From Microbulbifer celer (GTDB lineage Bacteria; Pseudomonadota; Gammaproteobacteria; Pseudomonadales; Cellvibrionaceae), in assembly GCF_020991125.1 (NCBI RefSeq), contig NZ_CP087715.1, positions 868,001-932,000 on the forward strand: a stretch of 64,000 bases of DNA, read 5' to 3'. Position 1 is the stretch's first letter; the number at the start of each line of letters is the position of its first letter. The notes beneath the pieces are model-generated. The model was not told the DNA's origin and made no database searches. It saw nothing but the letters and a program-made list of their open reading frames with translations. Positions 23,401 through 32,990 of the stretch are shown one piece after another. The translations under genes were made by a program, and so were the position numbers.

Positions 23401-25644
23401 ATGAAAAGCTGTAGCTACTTATTTTCCGGCATACTGGCCGCCATTGTTCTCCTCACTGCCTGCTCTCGGGAACCCGACGCTCCTCCGGGCGCGATTGTAT
23501 TCTCTCCATCGGCGGGCGAGGTGCGCAGTTATCAGGTTAACAGTCATACTCATATTCGCGTGGGCGATTCCTCTCGCGAACGCTCCATGCGGATGGAGAA
23601 CGATGCCGTGCTGCGCTATGAAGTGCTCGATACCGGCCACACACTGAAGCTGGGGATAGAGGTCCCCTACACCCGGTTTTCCCTCGACGGCCGCAAGAGC
23701 TTTTCCAGTACCAACTCCGACGGTCAACGCGGCACCACGGTGCTGCGTGAACTGATGTCCGCCGGCTTCGAGGTCGATATCGATTCTGACACCGGCAGCA
23801 TTGAGCGCTTCGTCAACCGCAACGAAGATCTCTGGCAGACAGTACTGGAAGACGGCCCCGATCCAGTGGTAGATAACCTGAAAAAGCAGATGACTCCGCC
23901 GGGGTTCCCACAGCCGGCCATTCCTCTGAACGAGGGGGAAACGGTCACACTGCCGGACTTCCGCGGTATCGGCAAACTGCAGTTGACTACCGAGCGGGTG
24001 ACGGACGAGGAAGTGGTCACCACACTGGAGGCGCAGGGGGATAAGGTTCGCCTGCAGGGTACCATGGTGCTGGAGCGGGGCAACGGCTGGTTGAAGCGCT
24101 TGGCACTGGTCAGTGAAACCGAAATTGAACGGCATGGCATCAAAGGGACCAGCCACCAGAAGCTGGTAATGCTGCCGGAGGGGGCGCCCTCTTCACTGGG
24201 CGACTGGCTGTTGGATATAAACCTCGGCGGGGACGAAGGCCGTCCCTTCCCGCCAGCTCCGGCACCGGGCGAACTGGTCGATACCACCGCAGAAGAGCAG
24301 GTAGTCTCTTCCCCCGTGGGCAGCTTCACTGCCTTTGGCGACCAGTTGCACCTGAGCATCGCCCTCGGTCTCGACAACAACGCTCTGTCTGGCGACTTCG
24401 AACTGAAAGACTTGACGCTGCGGGACGCCGCCGGCAACCCTCTGCCCCTCAATTTCTTCCGCTCGTCGCGCTACACCTACATCAACCCCGAGACCGAACA
24501 GCACCACACCATAGCGCAGTTCATTCCGCTGGGGTGGGACGACACGCGTGAACAATTACACAAGGTCCAGCAGATCACCGCGACCGGGCACTACCGGCCA
24601 CTGAAGGCCGAAGCCCTGACCCTGCCGCTGAATCCGGAAAAGGCGACGGCGGTAGCATCGCGCGGTGCTCGCGCCGAGGTTATACCGACGGGCAATCCAC
24701 GTGAGTTCCGGCTTCGTTTTCACAACACCGAAACACACCGCTTCAGTCCCCGGATTCACGACCTGACCGGCGCCCGCGGGTACGTGTCCGACGGCGAATG
24801 GCTCAGTGCAGAAGAGCGGGAGATACTGCGGCTGGTGGCGTTGGGCCGCTACGCCGCCGGGGATACCCGCCTGGTTTTCGAACGCGAGATACCGGAGGCC
24901 CTGACGCTCTATCTCCTCAGCGATACCGACAGCGAACCCTTCGACTATCAACTGCGCTTTGTTACCGAGGAGGCCCTGCGTAACGATCTGAACCTCCCAC
25001 CGACCGGCGAGGTCCTGCTCTACGGCGATGGATCCGGCAATACCGCCGGCGAGGTGGCGTTGGACGAACTGGAACTACCACAGCCGCAGCGCAACCAACT
25101 GTCCCTGGAGCTGCCCGGCTCCCTGGCGGAAGCCTGTAAACCCGTCGTGCTCGAAGCGCCGCAGATCAACGGCCATCAGCTTGTCTGGCTCCGGCAAACC
25201 GCGGAGGCTACGGACAATACCCGACTCAGCACTACCCAGTACTGGCAAATCGGCACCGAGGATGGAGTGCGCAGTTACTTCTACGACATCCAGGTTGAAA
25301 ACGCCGTGCGTTGTGAGGGGCAGGCAAAATGGCAGGCGGTTCCTGGCTCCCTGGGAGACCGGCCCTGGCTGGTCGATCTGGCGCAGCTGCCGGGAGAGAT
25401 CGACCCGGAGCAATCCATTGCCGGTTTCCTGCGGCGCTATCGCTTTATCGGCGAGCAGGGGCGGGCGCTGGCCCCCGTTCCTCCGAACAGCGGGGTCTCC
25501 CTCAATACCGCCACGGTCGGCGACTATTTAACACAGGGCGGCCGGCTGAGACTGGCCGGCAAAGTACAGCGGATCGAACAGCTGGTATTTACCGGCGAGC
25601 CCGAAGAACGAAGCTGGTCCGCAAGCTTCCAACCGCTGCCATAA
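23401..25644 (+). CDS. Large lipoprotein of unknown function
   Basis: A 747-residue protein with lipoprotein signal peptide MKSCSYLFSGILAAIVLLTAC (lipobox LTAC). The mature part is beta-rich and acidic, with no transmembrane helix and no recognised domain. A proline-rich linker (GRPFPPAPAPGE near residue 285) divides it into an N-terminal and a longer C-terminal region. Starts further upstream would put the signal peptide in the interior, so ATG 23401 is used. It is first in a three-gene operon of exported proteins, 12 bases before the second gene. Function is unknown. Confidence 0.85.
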   Translation: MKSCSYLFSGILAAIVLLTACSREPDAPPGAIVFSPSAGEVRSYQVNSHTHIRVGDSSRERSMRMENDAVLRYEVLDTGHTLKLGIEVPYTRFSLDGRKSFSSTNSDGQRGTTVLRELMSAGFEVDIDSDTGSIERFVNRNEDLWQTVLEDGPDPVVDNLKKQMTPPGFPQPAIPLNEGETVTLPDFRGIGKLQLTTERVTDEEVVTTLEAQGDKVRLQGTMVLERGNGWLKRLALVSETEIERHGIKGTSHQKLVMLPEGAPSSLGDWLLDINLGGDEGRPFPPAPAPGELVDTTAEEQVVSSPVGSFTAFGDQLHLSIALGLDNNALSGDFELKDLTLRDAAGNPLPLNFFRSSRYTYINPETEQHHTIAQFIPLGWDDTREQLHKVQQITATGHYRPLKAEALTLPLNPEKATAVASRGARAEVIPTGNPREFRLRFHNTETHRFSPRIHDLTGARGYVSDGEWLSAEEREILRLVALGRYAAGDTRLVFEREIPEALTLYLLSDTDSEPFDYQLRFVTEEALRNDLNLPPTGEVLLYGDGSGNTAGEVALDELELPQPQRNQLSLELPGSLAEACKPVVLEAPQINGHQLVWLRQTAEATDNTRLSTTQYWQIGTEDGVRSYFYDIQVENAVRCEGQAKWQAVPGSLGDRPWLVDLAQLPGEIDPEQSIAGFLRRYRFIGEQGRALAPVPPNSGVSLNTATVGDYLTQGGRLRLAGKVQRIEQLVFTGEPEERSWSASFQPLP

Positions 25645-25656
25645 GGAGATGAAAAA

Positions 25657-27534
25657 ATGAAAGCACTCTGGATTTTACTGGCGCTCCTGCCTTCGGCCTT
25701 GTGGGCGGCGGAGCAACCGCGGCAATGGCTGGACTACAACCTGCAGCCGGTGGAGGCCGGCAGCGATAAGGCCGTCTACTACCATGCACCGGCAGTGCGC
25801 GACGGCGATCGCTGGAAGCTCACGCTCTATTACAAGGACAGCAGCGACGGCGAGGCCGTACCGGCGCTCAAAACACAGCTGGATGGCCCGGACCTCGCCA
25901 GCGCACATATGGTCGGCGAGGAGATCCACTACTACGAAGACGGCAGTGTAAAACTTCGCGGTACCCGCAACGAAAATGGCAAGTGGCACGGCGAGTTCAC
26001 CCGCTACCGGAAGAACGGCCACTACACCGTCACCCAACTGCGCAACGGCGTGCGTCACGGCAGCGAACGACACTTCTACGCCAATGGCCAGCTGGAAAGC
26101 GAGCAGCACTATGTCGACGGGGAGAAAGCCGACGGCGAGCGCATCCGCTACGACAAAAACGGGGCGGTGAAAGAGCGCTACACGATCGTGGACGGCGAGA
26201 AGCACGGTGTGCACGAGCACTCCCGCGATGGTGTTGTGTTCAAGCGCACGCACTACAAGCACGGCCAGATGGACGGTCTGTTTCAGCGCTTCACCAGCGA
26301 TGGCGAAAAAGTGCTCGAGGCCCCCTACGTCGATGGCGAGAGACACGGTCTGGTCAAGGCGTGGCGAAAAGGAAAGCTCAGCGAGGAAACACACTACCGG
26401 GCAGGGAAGCGGCACGGCGTGGCCAAGCGCTGGAGAAATGGGGTACTGGAGGAGGAAGTCCACTATGTCGACGGCCGTAAGCGCGGGGATGCCCGCTACT
26501 TCTATCGGGATGGCTCGCGCGAAAGTTACGAGCACCGCGACGATAACGGCAAGTTGACCGAGCGGCGCAGCTACGACCGGAAGGGCGCTCTGACCAGGCT
26601 CCTTGTCGTCGAGGATAGTGCCTACGGCCCGGCGGAGCGCAAAGAGCAGTATAACGACGACGGCAGTCTGTCCCGGCGCACTATCTACAGCGATGACCGT
26701 CGCTGGATTATGGAAGAGAGATACGCAGACGACGGCGAAGAGGTTATCTATCGTCGCGAAACCGTTGATCACGAGCCACACGGCCTCCAGATCCGCCCCT
26801 CCTACGTGCGGGCTGATGCCACCGAGATTACCCGCTACGAGCACGGCGTACCAGTCGGTGATTACCGAGAGATCGACAAGGATGGCAATGTGCTGTCCAA
26901 CGGTCAGTACCGGAATGGTGAAAAAGTCGGCGACTGGGTAATCAGTGAGTACGGCCGCACTGTCTATGAATCCTACGACAACGAAGGACGCCTGCAGGGG
27001 GAACGGCGCGAAGAGGCCACTGACGGCGGATCGCTACGAGAGCACTACGTCGCCGGCGAGCTGCACGGAGAGCAGGTCAAGAGGAAAAAGGACGGCAGCC
27101 TGGTCAGTCGTGGCGAATATCGCCACGGCGAGAAAACCGGCCGCTGGCGCGAATACGACGAATTCGTTAAAGGTCTCTTCGAGGGTGAATACGTCGACGG
27201 AAAAAGACACGGCCCCTGGCTCGCCTATTCCGACGAGGGCTATGAAATGGCCCGATTTCGCTTCGAGCACGGCGACCCCGTCGGCAAAAGCTACGTCTTC
27301 GCCCGCAATGGCTCACTGCGGGAAGTCATTCCCTACAAGGACGGTAAGAAACACGGAAAGCGTGAAGCGTACAGCAACGGTGCGCTGGTGGAGGTCGAAC
27401 GCTTCCGCAATGGCAAGCGCCACGGACTCTCAGAGTACTTCCTTTCCTACGGAGAGCGCTATATGGCCGAAGAATATGATAACGGCACCTACGTGCGCTC
27501 GATCGATGACAGCGAAGAGATAAAAAAACGATGA
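25657..27534 (+). CDS. Exported YwqK/MORN-variant repeat protein
   Basis: A 625-residue protein with signal peptide MKALWILLALLPSALWAAE. The rest is a long array of about 20 repeats of 20-24 residues of the type DGxxHGxxxxYxxNGxLxxxxxY, with HG dipeptides at the turns (for example GKWHGEF, GEKHGVHEH, GERHGLVKAW, GKKHGKREAY). This is the MORN_2/YwqK-type repeat, which forms elongated beta structures. Strong ribosome site AAGGAGATG lies before the start. It overlaps the next gene by four bases, so all three are probably co-expressed. Confidence 0.87.
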   Translation: MKALWILLALLPSALWAAEQPRQWLDYNLQPVEAGSDKAVYYHAPAVRDGDRWKLTLYYKDSSDGEAVPALKTQLDGPDLASAHMVGEEIHYYEDGSVKLRGTRNENGKWHGEFTRYRKNGHYTVTQLRNGVRHGSERHFYANGQLESEQHYVDGEKADGERIRYDKNGAVKERYTIVDGEKHGVHEHSRDGVVFKRTHYKHGQMDGLFQRFTSDGEKVLEAPYVDGERHGLVKAWRKGKLSEETHYRAGKRHGVAKRWRNGVLEEEVHYVDGRKRGDARYFYRDGSRESYEHRDDNGKLTERRSYDRKGALTRLLVVEDSAYGPAERKEQYNDDGSLSRRTIYSDDRRWIMEERYADDGEEVIYRRETVDHEPHGLQIRPSYVRADATEITRYEHGVPVGDYREIDKDGNVLSNGQYRNGEKVGDWVISEYGRTVYESYDNEGRLQGERREEATDGGSLREHYVAGELHGEQVKRKKDGSLVSRGEYRHGEKTGRWREYDEFVKGLFEGEYVDGKRHGPWLAYSDEGYEMARFRFEHGDPVGKSYVFARNGSLREVIPYKDGKKHGKREAYSNGALVEVERFRNGKRHGLSEYFLSYGERYMAEEYDNGTYVRSIDDSEEIKKR

Positions 27535-28631
27535 TGGCGCACTTCAGGTACGGCGCCCGCCTGGCGGCAATGGTGTTCGCAATCGCGGGCTGCGGGCCGG
27601 CGGCGAACGACAGCCCGGCAGTGGTATACCGCGGCAATGCCGAGCGCACCGGGCTGTTTGCGGGCGAAGGGCCGGCTGAAAAGCCGCAAGAGTTGTGGCG
27701 CTTTCTCACCCTCGGCGTCCTCACCGAAACACCGGTGATCGCTGGCGATACCCTGTTTGTCGGCACCACCGATGAGTCCGTCTACGCACTGGACCTGCAC
27801 ACGGGAAAGCGGCGCTGGCGCTTCAAGGCCTTTGGCAATATCCGTGACAGCGTCGCCGTGGATCGAGACCGGGTCTATGTGGCCAGCGAAGACAATAACT
27901 TTTATACCCTGGATCGCGCCACCGGCGAAAAGCTCTGGAGCTCGCGTTTCGATAAGACTCCGCAGGGAGCGGCCGCTGTCAGAAACGGGCGAGTGTACTT
28001 CGGTGGTTTCGATAAAAAGGTACGCGCCCTGGACGCGGCTACCGGCACACCGGTATGGGAGTTCGCGGCCAAGCAGTCGGTAGGGGCTGGTGTCACCCTC
28101 GTGGACGACACCGTTTATGTCGCCGCCTTCGATGGCCGCCTTTACGCCCTGCACCGGGAAACCGGAAAAGTACTGTGGCAGGTTCCCGCAGGCGGGGGCC
28201 AGTGGCTGACCACCGCCCCGGCGGTACACGACGGCCAGGTCTTCGTGGGCGGCTGGGGGCAGAAACTGTCGGCCATCGACACCACGAGCGGCGAGATCAA
28301 CTGGTCCTTCGATGCCGGTATGCGGGTTGATCACCCGCCCGCCGTGGCCCACAGCCAGGTCTATATCAGCGGCCTTGGGCCGCTGCATGTGGTGGACGAG
28401 AAAAGTGGCGAACTTCGCTGGACCTTTGGCGAGCGGATCTTCCGCTCCGTCGCCGCCACCGCCGAGCGGATCTACGCCGCCTGCGGCAAACAGATCTGTG
28501 CACTGCAACCGGACAGCGGCGAGCTACTCTGGCGGTCCGAGACACTGAGCGATACGGTCACCAGTATTACCGTGTACGCCGACCGCCTGTATGTCGGCAC
28601 GATCGATGGCTATATCTACGCACTGCAGTAG
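27531..28631 (+). CDS. PQQ-type beta-propeller lipoprotein
   Basis: A 366-residue protein with an N-terminal lipoprotein signal (MVFAIAGC, lipobox IAGC) and about seven propeller blades of the PQQ/BamB type. Repeats follow the pattern DTLFVGTTDESVYALDLHTGKRRWRF, seen again as NNFYTLDRATGEKLW, KKVRALDAATGTPVWEF, GRLYALHRETGKVLWQV and so on. BamB-type propellers act as protein-interaction scaffolds, in BamB for outer-membrane assembly. bamB itself is normally beside der and hisS, so this is not BamB. It starts ATGATGG across the previous stop. Confidence 0.9.
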   Translation: MMAHFRYGARLAAMVFAIAGCGPAANDSPAVVYRGNAERTGLFAGEGPAEKPQELWRFLTLGVLTETPVIAGDTLFVGTTDESVYALDLHTGKRRWRFKAFGNIRDSVAVDRDRVYVASEDNNFYTLDRATGEKLWSSRFDKTPQGAAAVRNGRVYFGGFDKKVRALDAATGTPVWEFAAKQSVGAGVTLVDDTVYVAAFDGRLYALHRETGKVLWQVPAGGGQWLTTAPAVHDGQVFVGGWGQKLSAIDTTSGEINWSFDAGMRVDHPPAVAHSQVYISGLGPLHVVDEKSGELRWTFGERIFRSVAATAERIYAACGKQICALQPDSGELLWRSETLSDTVTSITVYADRLYVGTIDGYIYALQ

Positions 28632-28771
28632 AAGCGCCGTTTCCCAATCTCAATCAGAAGCCTCATGTTCGGGGCTTCGAAAACACCAGTCCCACTCTAT
28701 TGCGTTAAACCTGCTGGAAATCCACGTAAAACAAACGGCGATTGACGGATTGTCGGAAGAGTCTGATTAAA

Positions 28772-29884
28772 TTACTTTGCCTGTGCCCGAAGGTACTCGA
28801 TGACTTCCTGTTGGTTGCCGCGAAATACAATACGCACTGCTTTCTTTTCAGCTTGGTGGGCATACATGGGGTCATAGTAATCCCGTATCAGCGCGGCAAT
28901 CCAATCTCGGTGCCGTTCTACCGTACCGTCTGCAATTTGTTGCTGCAAAGCGTCCTGCATGATGATATCCAGCTCTGTGTGGCGTTGACCACCGAGACGC
29001 TTTCGGATGTTGGCCAGGTTTTGTCGTAGTGCCTGCGCAAATGCCATCGGGCCTTTTTCAGCACCGTGCAGCGCGACAAACTCTGCACACAGGTCGACTA
29101 CATAATCTCTCAAAATCCGCTCGACACGACTGTCCAGAGTATCCTCCAGCCATACCAACGGGTAGTCGCGCATTCCCTGATGGAGCGATAGCGGAACGGA
29201 ACAGCGGCCGATCAGGCGGCTCTCATCTTCCAGCACGAATCGGGATTGACCGGCGGCGCGGCGTTTGAGGAAGTCGATGGCCAGGGCATTTTCAAATGTG
29301 ATTTGTGTTGGTTGTGCCGTTGCCCGCTTGCCGAAGCTGGAGCCTCGATGGTTGGCGTGGCCCTCGAGATCCACGGCGTTGTCCAGTTGAATCAGCACTT
29401 CCGTTTTGCCGGTACCGGTCATGCCGCCGACCAGGGTAAAGCCGCAGTCGCGCACTGCGCTTTCAGTTTCTTCGATCAGGAAAGTGCGCATTGCCTTGTA
29501 ACCGCCGGTAATCCGCGGGTAGCGAACTCCGGCTTCTGCCAGCCACTGTTGGCTGATCTGTGAACGTAGGCCGCCACGAAAACAGAACAGGTAGCCTTCC
29601 GGGTGCGTGTGAGCGAATTCCGCCCAGGCGGTTACTCGGGCTTCTTTGGTAGCACCGCTGACCAAGTCGTGGCCCAGGGCGATGGCTGCCTGCTGTCCGT
29701 GTTGTTTGTAGCAGGTACCCACTTTCTGACGTTCGTCATCCGTCATCAGCGGCAGATTGACGGCGGTGGGGAAAGAGCCTCTGTTGAACTCCACCGGTGC
29801 GCGCGTATCGATCATCGGTACATCGTGCAGAAAAATTTCCCGATAGTCCGCGCTGTCGGTGCATGCGGGTGTATCCGAGCTCAT
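28772..29884 (-). CDS. mnmH: tRNA 2-selenouridine synthase
   Basis: A 370-residue enzyme (also SelU/YbbB) that replaces the sulfur of 2-thiouridine at tRNA position 34 with selenium from selenophosphate. The N-terminal rhodanese domain has the catalytic cysteine at residue 101 ([12 protein letters not shown]), and the second half has a P-loop [10 protein letters not shown] at 153-162. It is downstream of selD and overlaps it by four bases, so they form one operon, which is the standard partnership. Confidence 0.96.
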   Translation of the reverse strand: MSSDTPACTDSADYREIFLHDVPMIDTRAPVEFNRGSFPTAVNLPLMTDDERQKVGTCYKQHGQQAAIALGHDLVSGATKEARVTAWAEFAHTHPEGYLFCFRGGLRSQISQQWLAEAGVRYPRITGGYKAMRTFLIEETESAVRDCGFTLVGGMTGTGKTEVLIQLDNAVDLEGHANHRGSSFGKRATAQPTQITFENALAIDFLKRRAAGQSRFVLEDESRLIGRCSVPLSLHQGMRDYPLVWLEDTLDSRVERILRDYVVDLCAEFVALHGAEKGPMAFAQALRQNLANIRKRLGGQRHTELDIIMQDALQQQIADGTVERHRDWIAALIRDYYDPMYAHQAEKKAVRIVFRGNQQEVIEYLRAQAK

Positions 29885-30951
29885 CGAACGATCACCGCAA
29901 CCCGGTGATCGGTGTCGTCTCTGGCGATCAGTTCACCGATGGGCGCGAGTTGCAGCCCCTGCTCTTTCGTCACCGCAAGGAAATCTGCTTCGCCTTCCGG
30001 GGTTACCGCGACCAGCAGTCCGCCGCTGGTCTGGGGGTCGCAAAGTAGCTGGTGTTGGCTATCCGCGCTCAGGCGAACACGGTGGCCATAGCTCTCAAAG
30101 TTACGTCCAGTGCCGCCGGGGATACACCCCTGTTCGAGGTAGTGGGGCACGCTGGCAATACGGGGTACGGCGCCATAGTCCAGTTCGGCGCAGAGGCCGC
30201 TGCCATCCGCCATTTCCACCAGATGCCCGAGCAGTCCGAAACCGGTGACATCGGTCATCGCGGTGACACCGGCAAGCCGGGCAAACTGGCTGCCGGGTCG
30301 GTTGAGAGTACACATTAGATCCCGTGCCACGCCGATATCTTCCTCGCGCAGTCTGTTCTGTTTTTCTGCCGTGGTGAGCACCCCAATACCGAGGGGTTTG
30401 GTCAGGTAGAGTTTGCTGCCGGCGGTGGCGGTGTCATTGCGTTTCAGCAGGCTTTTTTCCACGACGCCGGTCACTGCCAGACCGAAGATGGGTTCCGGGG
30501 CATCGATGGAGTGGCCGCCCGCCAGCGGGATTCCCGCCGCTGCACACACCGCGCGGCCGCCGCGAATGACTTCCCGCGCCACTTCCGGGGGCAGCACATT
30601 CACCGGCCAGCCAAGAATGGCAATTGCCATCAGCGGGTCCGCGCCCATGGCGTAGATGTCGCTGATGGCATTGGTAGCGGCGATACGGCCGAAGTCGTAC
30701 GGATCATCCACGATCGGCATAAAGAAATCGGTGGTCGACACCACGCCGCGCTTTTCGTCCAGTGCATACACTGCGGCATCGTCGCGGGAGGCGTTCCCCA
30801 CCCACAGGTCCGGATCGGGGAGTGGGGCACCACTGTCCGCAAGGATTCTGTCGAGCACCGCCGGCGCAATCTTACAGCCACAACCGGCGCCATGGCTGTA
30901 CTGGGTGAGGCGAACGGGCTGGGCGGAGGCTGTGGGGGCATTAGTGGACAT
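29881..30951 (-). CDS. selD: Selenide, water dikinase
   Basis: A 356-residue enzyme that makes selenophosphate from selenide and ATP. The active-site segment SHGAGCGCK places the catalytic cysteine at residue 24 and the lysine at 27; it is a cysteine, not selenocysteine, form. The metal and ATP loop [13 protein letters not shown] and the [12 protein letters not shown] motif are intact. No selA or selB is in the window, so selenium may be used here only for tRNA modification. Confidence 0.96.
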   Translation of the reverse strand: MSTNAPTASAQPVRLTQYSHGAGCGCKIAPAVLDRILADSGAPLPDPDLWVGNASRDDAAVYALDEKRGVVSTTDFFMPIVDDPYDFGRIAATNAISDIYAMGADPLMAIAILGWPVNVLPPEVAREVIRGGRAVCAAAGIPLAGGHSIDAPEPIFGLAVTGVVEKSLLKRNDTATAGSKLYLTKPLGIGVLTTAEKQNRLREEDIGVARDLMCTLNRPGSQFARLAGVTAMTDVTGFGLLGHLVEMADGSGLCAELDYGAVPRIASVPHYLEQGCIPGGTGRNFESYGHRVRLSADSQHQLLCDPQTSGGLLVAVTPEGEADFLAVTKEQGLQLAPIGELIARDDTDHRVAVIVR

Positions 30952-31118
30952 GGCGGCCTTATGGATTTGAGCGAGAGTGGCGGGATTTGAGACCTGAATA
31001 TTATCAGTGGTTGGCGGGGAATTTAATCCACGGGGGGGAACTCTGCACTATGTTTTCTACTGTTTATACCCGGTTGATCCGGGAGGCGTTTCAGACCACA
31101 TGAAGAGGAATCCCGAAC

Positions 31119-32564
31119 GTGAGTAAGGATAAAACCCACCGCACTACGACAGATGGCGGTATTCCGGTTGCCAGCGACGAATACTCTCTGACAGTAGGCC
31201 CGGATGGCCCCATCATCCTGCAGGATCACTACCTGATTGAGCAGATGGCGAACTTCAACCGCGAACATATCCCCGAGCGGCAGCCCCATGCCAAGGGCTC
31301 GGGCGCCTTCGGTTATTTTGAAGTGACCAACGACATGAGTGCCTACACCAAGGCAGCAGTGTTCCAGCCCGGCACCAAAACCGACACTCTGATTCGCTTT
31401 TCCACGGTGGCGGGGGAAAAGGGCAGCCCGGATACCTGGCGTGACCCGCGCGGCTTTGCGCTCAAGTTCTATACCAGTGAAGGGAATTACGATCTGGTGG
31501 GAAATAATACCCCGGTATTCTTCATTCGCGACCCGATGAAATTTCAGCATTTTATCCGCTCGCAGAAGCGCCGTGCGGATTCGGGGCTGCGCGATCACGA
31601 TATGCAGTGGGATTTCTGGACCCTGTCACCGGAGTCTGCGCACCAGGTGACCTGGCTGATGGGAGACCGGGGTATACCCAAGACCTATCGCCATATGAAT
31701 GGCTATTCGAGCCACACCTATATGTGGGTGAACGCCAAGGGAGAGCGTTTCTGGGTGAAGTACCATTTCAAGTCTGATCAGGGCGTGGAAAGCCTGACCC
31801 AGGAAGAAGCGGACCGTATTGCAGGGGAGGATTCCGACGCGCACCGCCGGGATCTGTTTAACGCGATCGCCAATGGGGATTATCCCAGCTGGACTCTGAA
31901 CGTACAGATCATGCCCTATGAGGAGGCGAAGAATTATCGCTTCAATCCCTTCGACCTGACCAAGGTCTGGCCGCACGGTGACTACCCATTGCAGGAAGTG
32001 GGCAAGCTGGTGCTGGATCGCAACCCCACCGATTTCCACAGCGAAATCGAGCAGGCGGCGTTCGAGCCGAACAATCTGGTACCGGGCATCGGTTTCAGCC
32101 CGGACAAGATGTTACAGGCGCGAGTATTCTCTTACGCCGACGCCCACCGCGCACGTATGGGCGTGAACTACAAACAGATTCCGGTAAATCGTCCCAAGTG
32201 TCCGGTGCACAGTTACAGCAAAGACGGCGCCATGCGGGTAGAGAATGTGTCTGACCCGGTGTATGCCCCGAATTCCAAAGGTGGTCCCAAAGCAGATCAC
32301 TCGTTCACCGAAAAGTGGGAAGCCAGCGGTGAGTTTGTGCACGCAGCCTATACATCGCACAAGGAAGATGGCGACTTCGTGCAACCGGGCATACTGGTAC
32401 GCGAGGTGATGGACGATGCAGAGCGGGAGCGATTGGTATCCAATGTGGTTGGGCACCTCAAGGCGGGCGTATCGGATGAAGTTCTGAAGCGCGCCTTTGA
32501 GTACTGGCGCAATGTAGACAAGGATATTGGCGACCGTATCGAAAAGGGTGTGAAAGGCAGCTGA
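31119..32564 (+). CDS. kat: Monofunctional heme catalase
   Basis: A 481-residue small-subunit catalase that breaks hydrogen peroxide into water and oxygen. The distal heme histidine is residue 57 in [12 protein letters not shown], the asparagine pocket is in [10 protein letters not shown], and the proximal tyrosine is in the segment [14 protein letters not shown]. The start is GTG 31119 with AAGAGGAA 10 bases upstream; the ATG at 31100 runs into a stop. Length and motifs fit clade 3 catalases. It is monocistronic and a hairpin follows it. Confidence 0.95.
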   Translation: MSKDKTHRTTTDGGIPVASDEYSLTVGPDGPIILQDHYLIEQMANFNREHIPERQPHAKGSGAFGYFEVTNDMSAYTKAAVFQPGTKTDTLIRFSTVAGEKGSPDTWRDPRGFALKFYTSEGNYDLVGNNTPVFFIRDPMKFQHFIRSQKRRADSGLRDHDMQWDFWTLSPESAHQVTWLMGDRGIPKTYRHMNGYSSHTYMWVNAKGERFWVKYHFKSDQGVESLTQEEADRIAGEDSDAHRRDLFNAIANGDYPSWTLNVQIMPYEEAKNYRFNPFDLTKVWPHGDYPLQEVGKLVLDRNPTDFHSEIEQAAFEPNNLVPGIGFSPDKMLQARVFSYADAHRARMGVNYKQIPVNRPKCPVHSYSKDGAMRVENVSDPVYAPNSKGGPKADHSFTEKWEASGEFVHAAYTSHKEDGDFVQPGILVREVMDDAERERLVSNVVGHLKAGVSDEVLKRAFEYWRNVDKDIGDRIEKGVKGS

Positions 32565-32569
32565 AGACG

Positions 32570-32607
32570 AAGGCGCGGGGGCCGATCATTTACCGCCCTG
32601 CGCCTTC
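32570..32607 (+). terminator. Hairpin after catalase gene
   Basis: GAAGGCGCGGGG (32570-32581) pairs with CCCTGCGCCTTC (32596-32607) with one bulge. It starts six bases after the catalase stop. There is no T-tract, so it may act in RNA stability or as a rho-linked terminator. Confidence 0.5.
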
Positions 32608-32990
32608 CCATCGAACACCTGACCAACCTCGGGATGTTGCCTACCTGTTCACGGTAAAGCCCGATGCCTCTAGCAATTACGTTGCCGCTGCGCTGGATGC
32701 TTCTTTGTCCGGCGCCGCCGTTTCTGTCTCCAATGGTCGTGTTTTCTACAGACTACCTTCCTACGCTTACCTTTATCCTCTCCGCTGAAAGTTGGTGGTC
32801 AACCGGTTTACATTTGTGGTCAGGCCAAATATATTGATCGACCGATGAATGAGCTGAATAGCCTGACAATATTGTCAATTTGACAATATGGCCCGGTACA
32901 CGTCGACCGATTTACTGCAGTGGAACCGGCAACAGGCAGTCCTCAGAGAAATCCCGTTGGATCAAAAAAATAAAGGTAAGGCGCAGAAGT
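32608..32990. other. Regulatory intergenic region before the GH105 gene
   Basis: No gene is seen. The only structured part is the palindrome cluster at 32864-32889. Two copies of GTGGTCA (in TTGGTGGTCAACC and TTTGTGGTCAGGCC) lie about 70 and 50 bases further upstream. Confidence 0.5.
32864..32889. promoter_or_regulatory. Overlapping palindromic operator
   Basis: TGACAATATTGTCA (32864-32877) is a perfect 14-base palindrome, and ATATTGTCAA with its complement around a central T (32869-32889) is a perfect 21-base palindrome that overlaps it. Three TGACAAT half-sites are thus arranged in alternate orientation. This fits a dimeric repressor, for example of the GntR type, acting on the GH105-GH43 operon. 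Confidence 0.65.

Noticed and set aside
25675-26844. 389-codon - strand frame opposite the repeat protein
   Set aside because: A shadow of the repeat gene, no signals, no domain.
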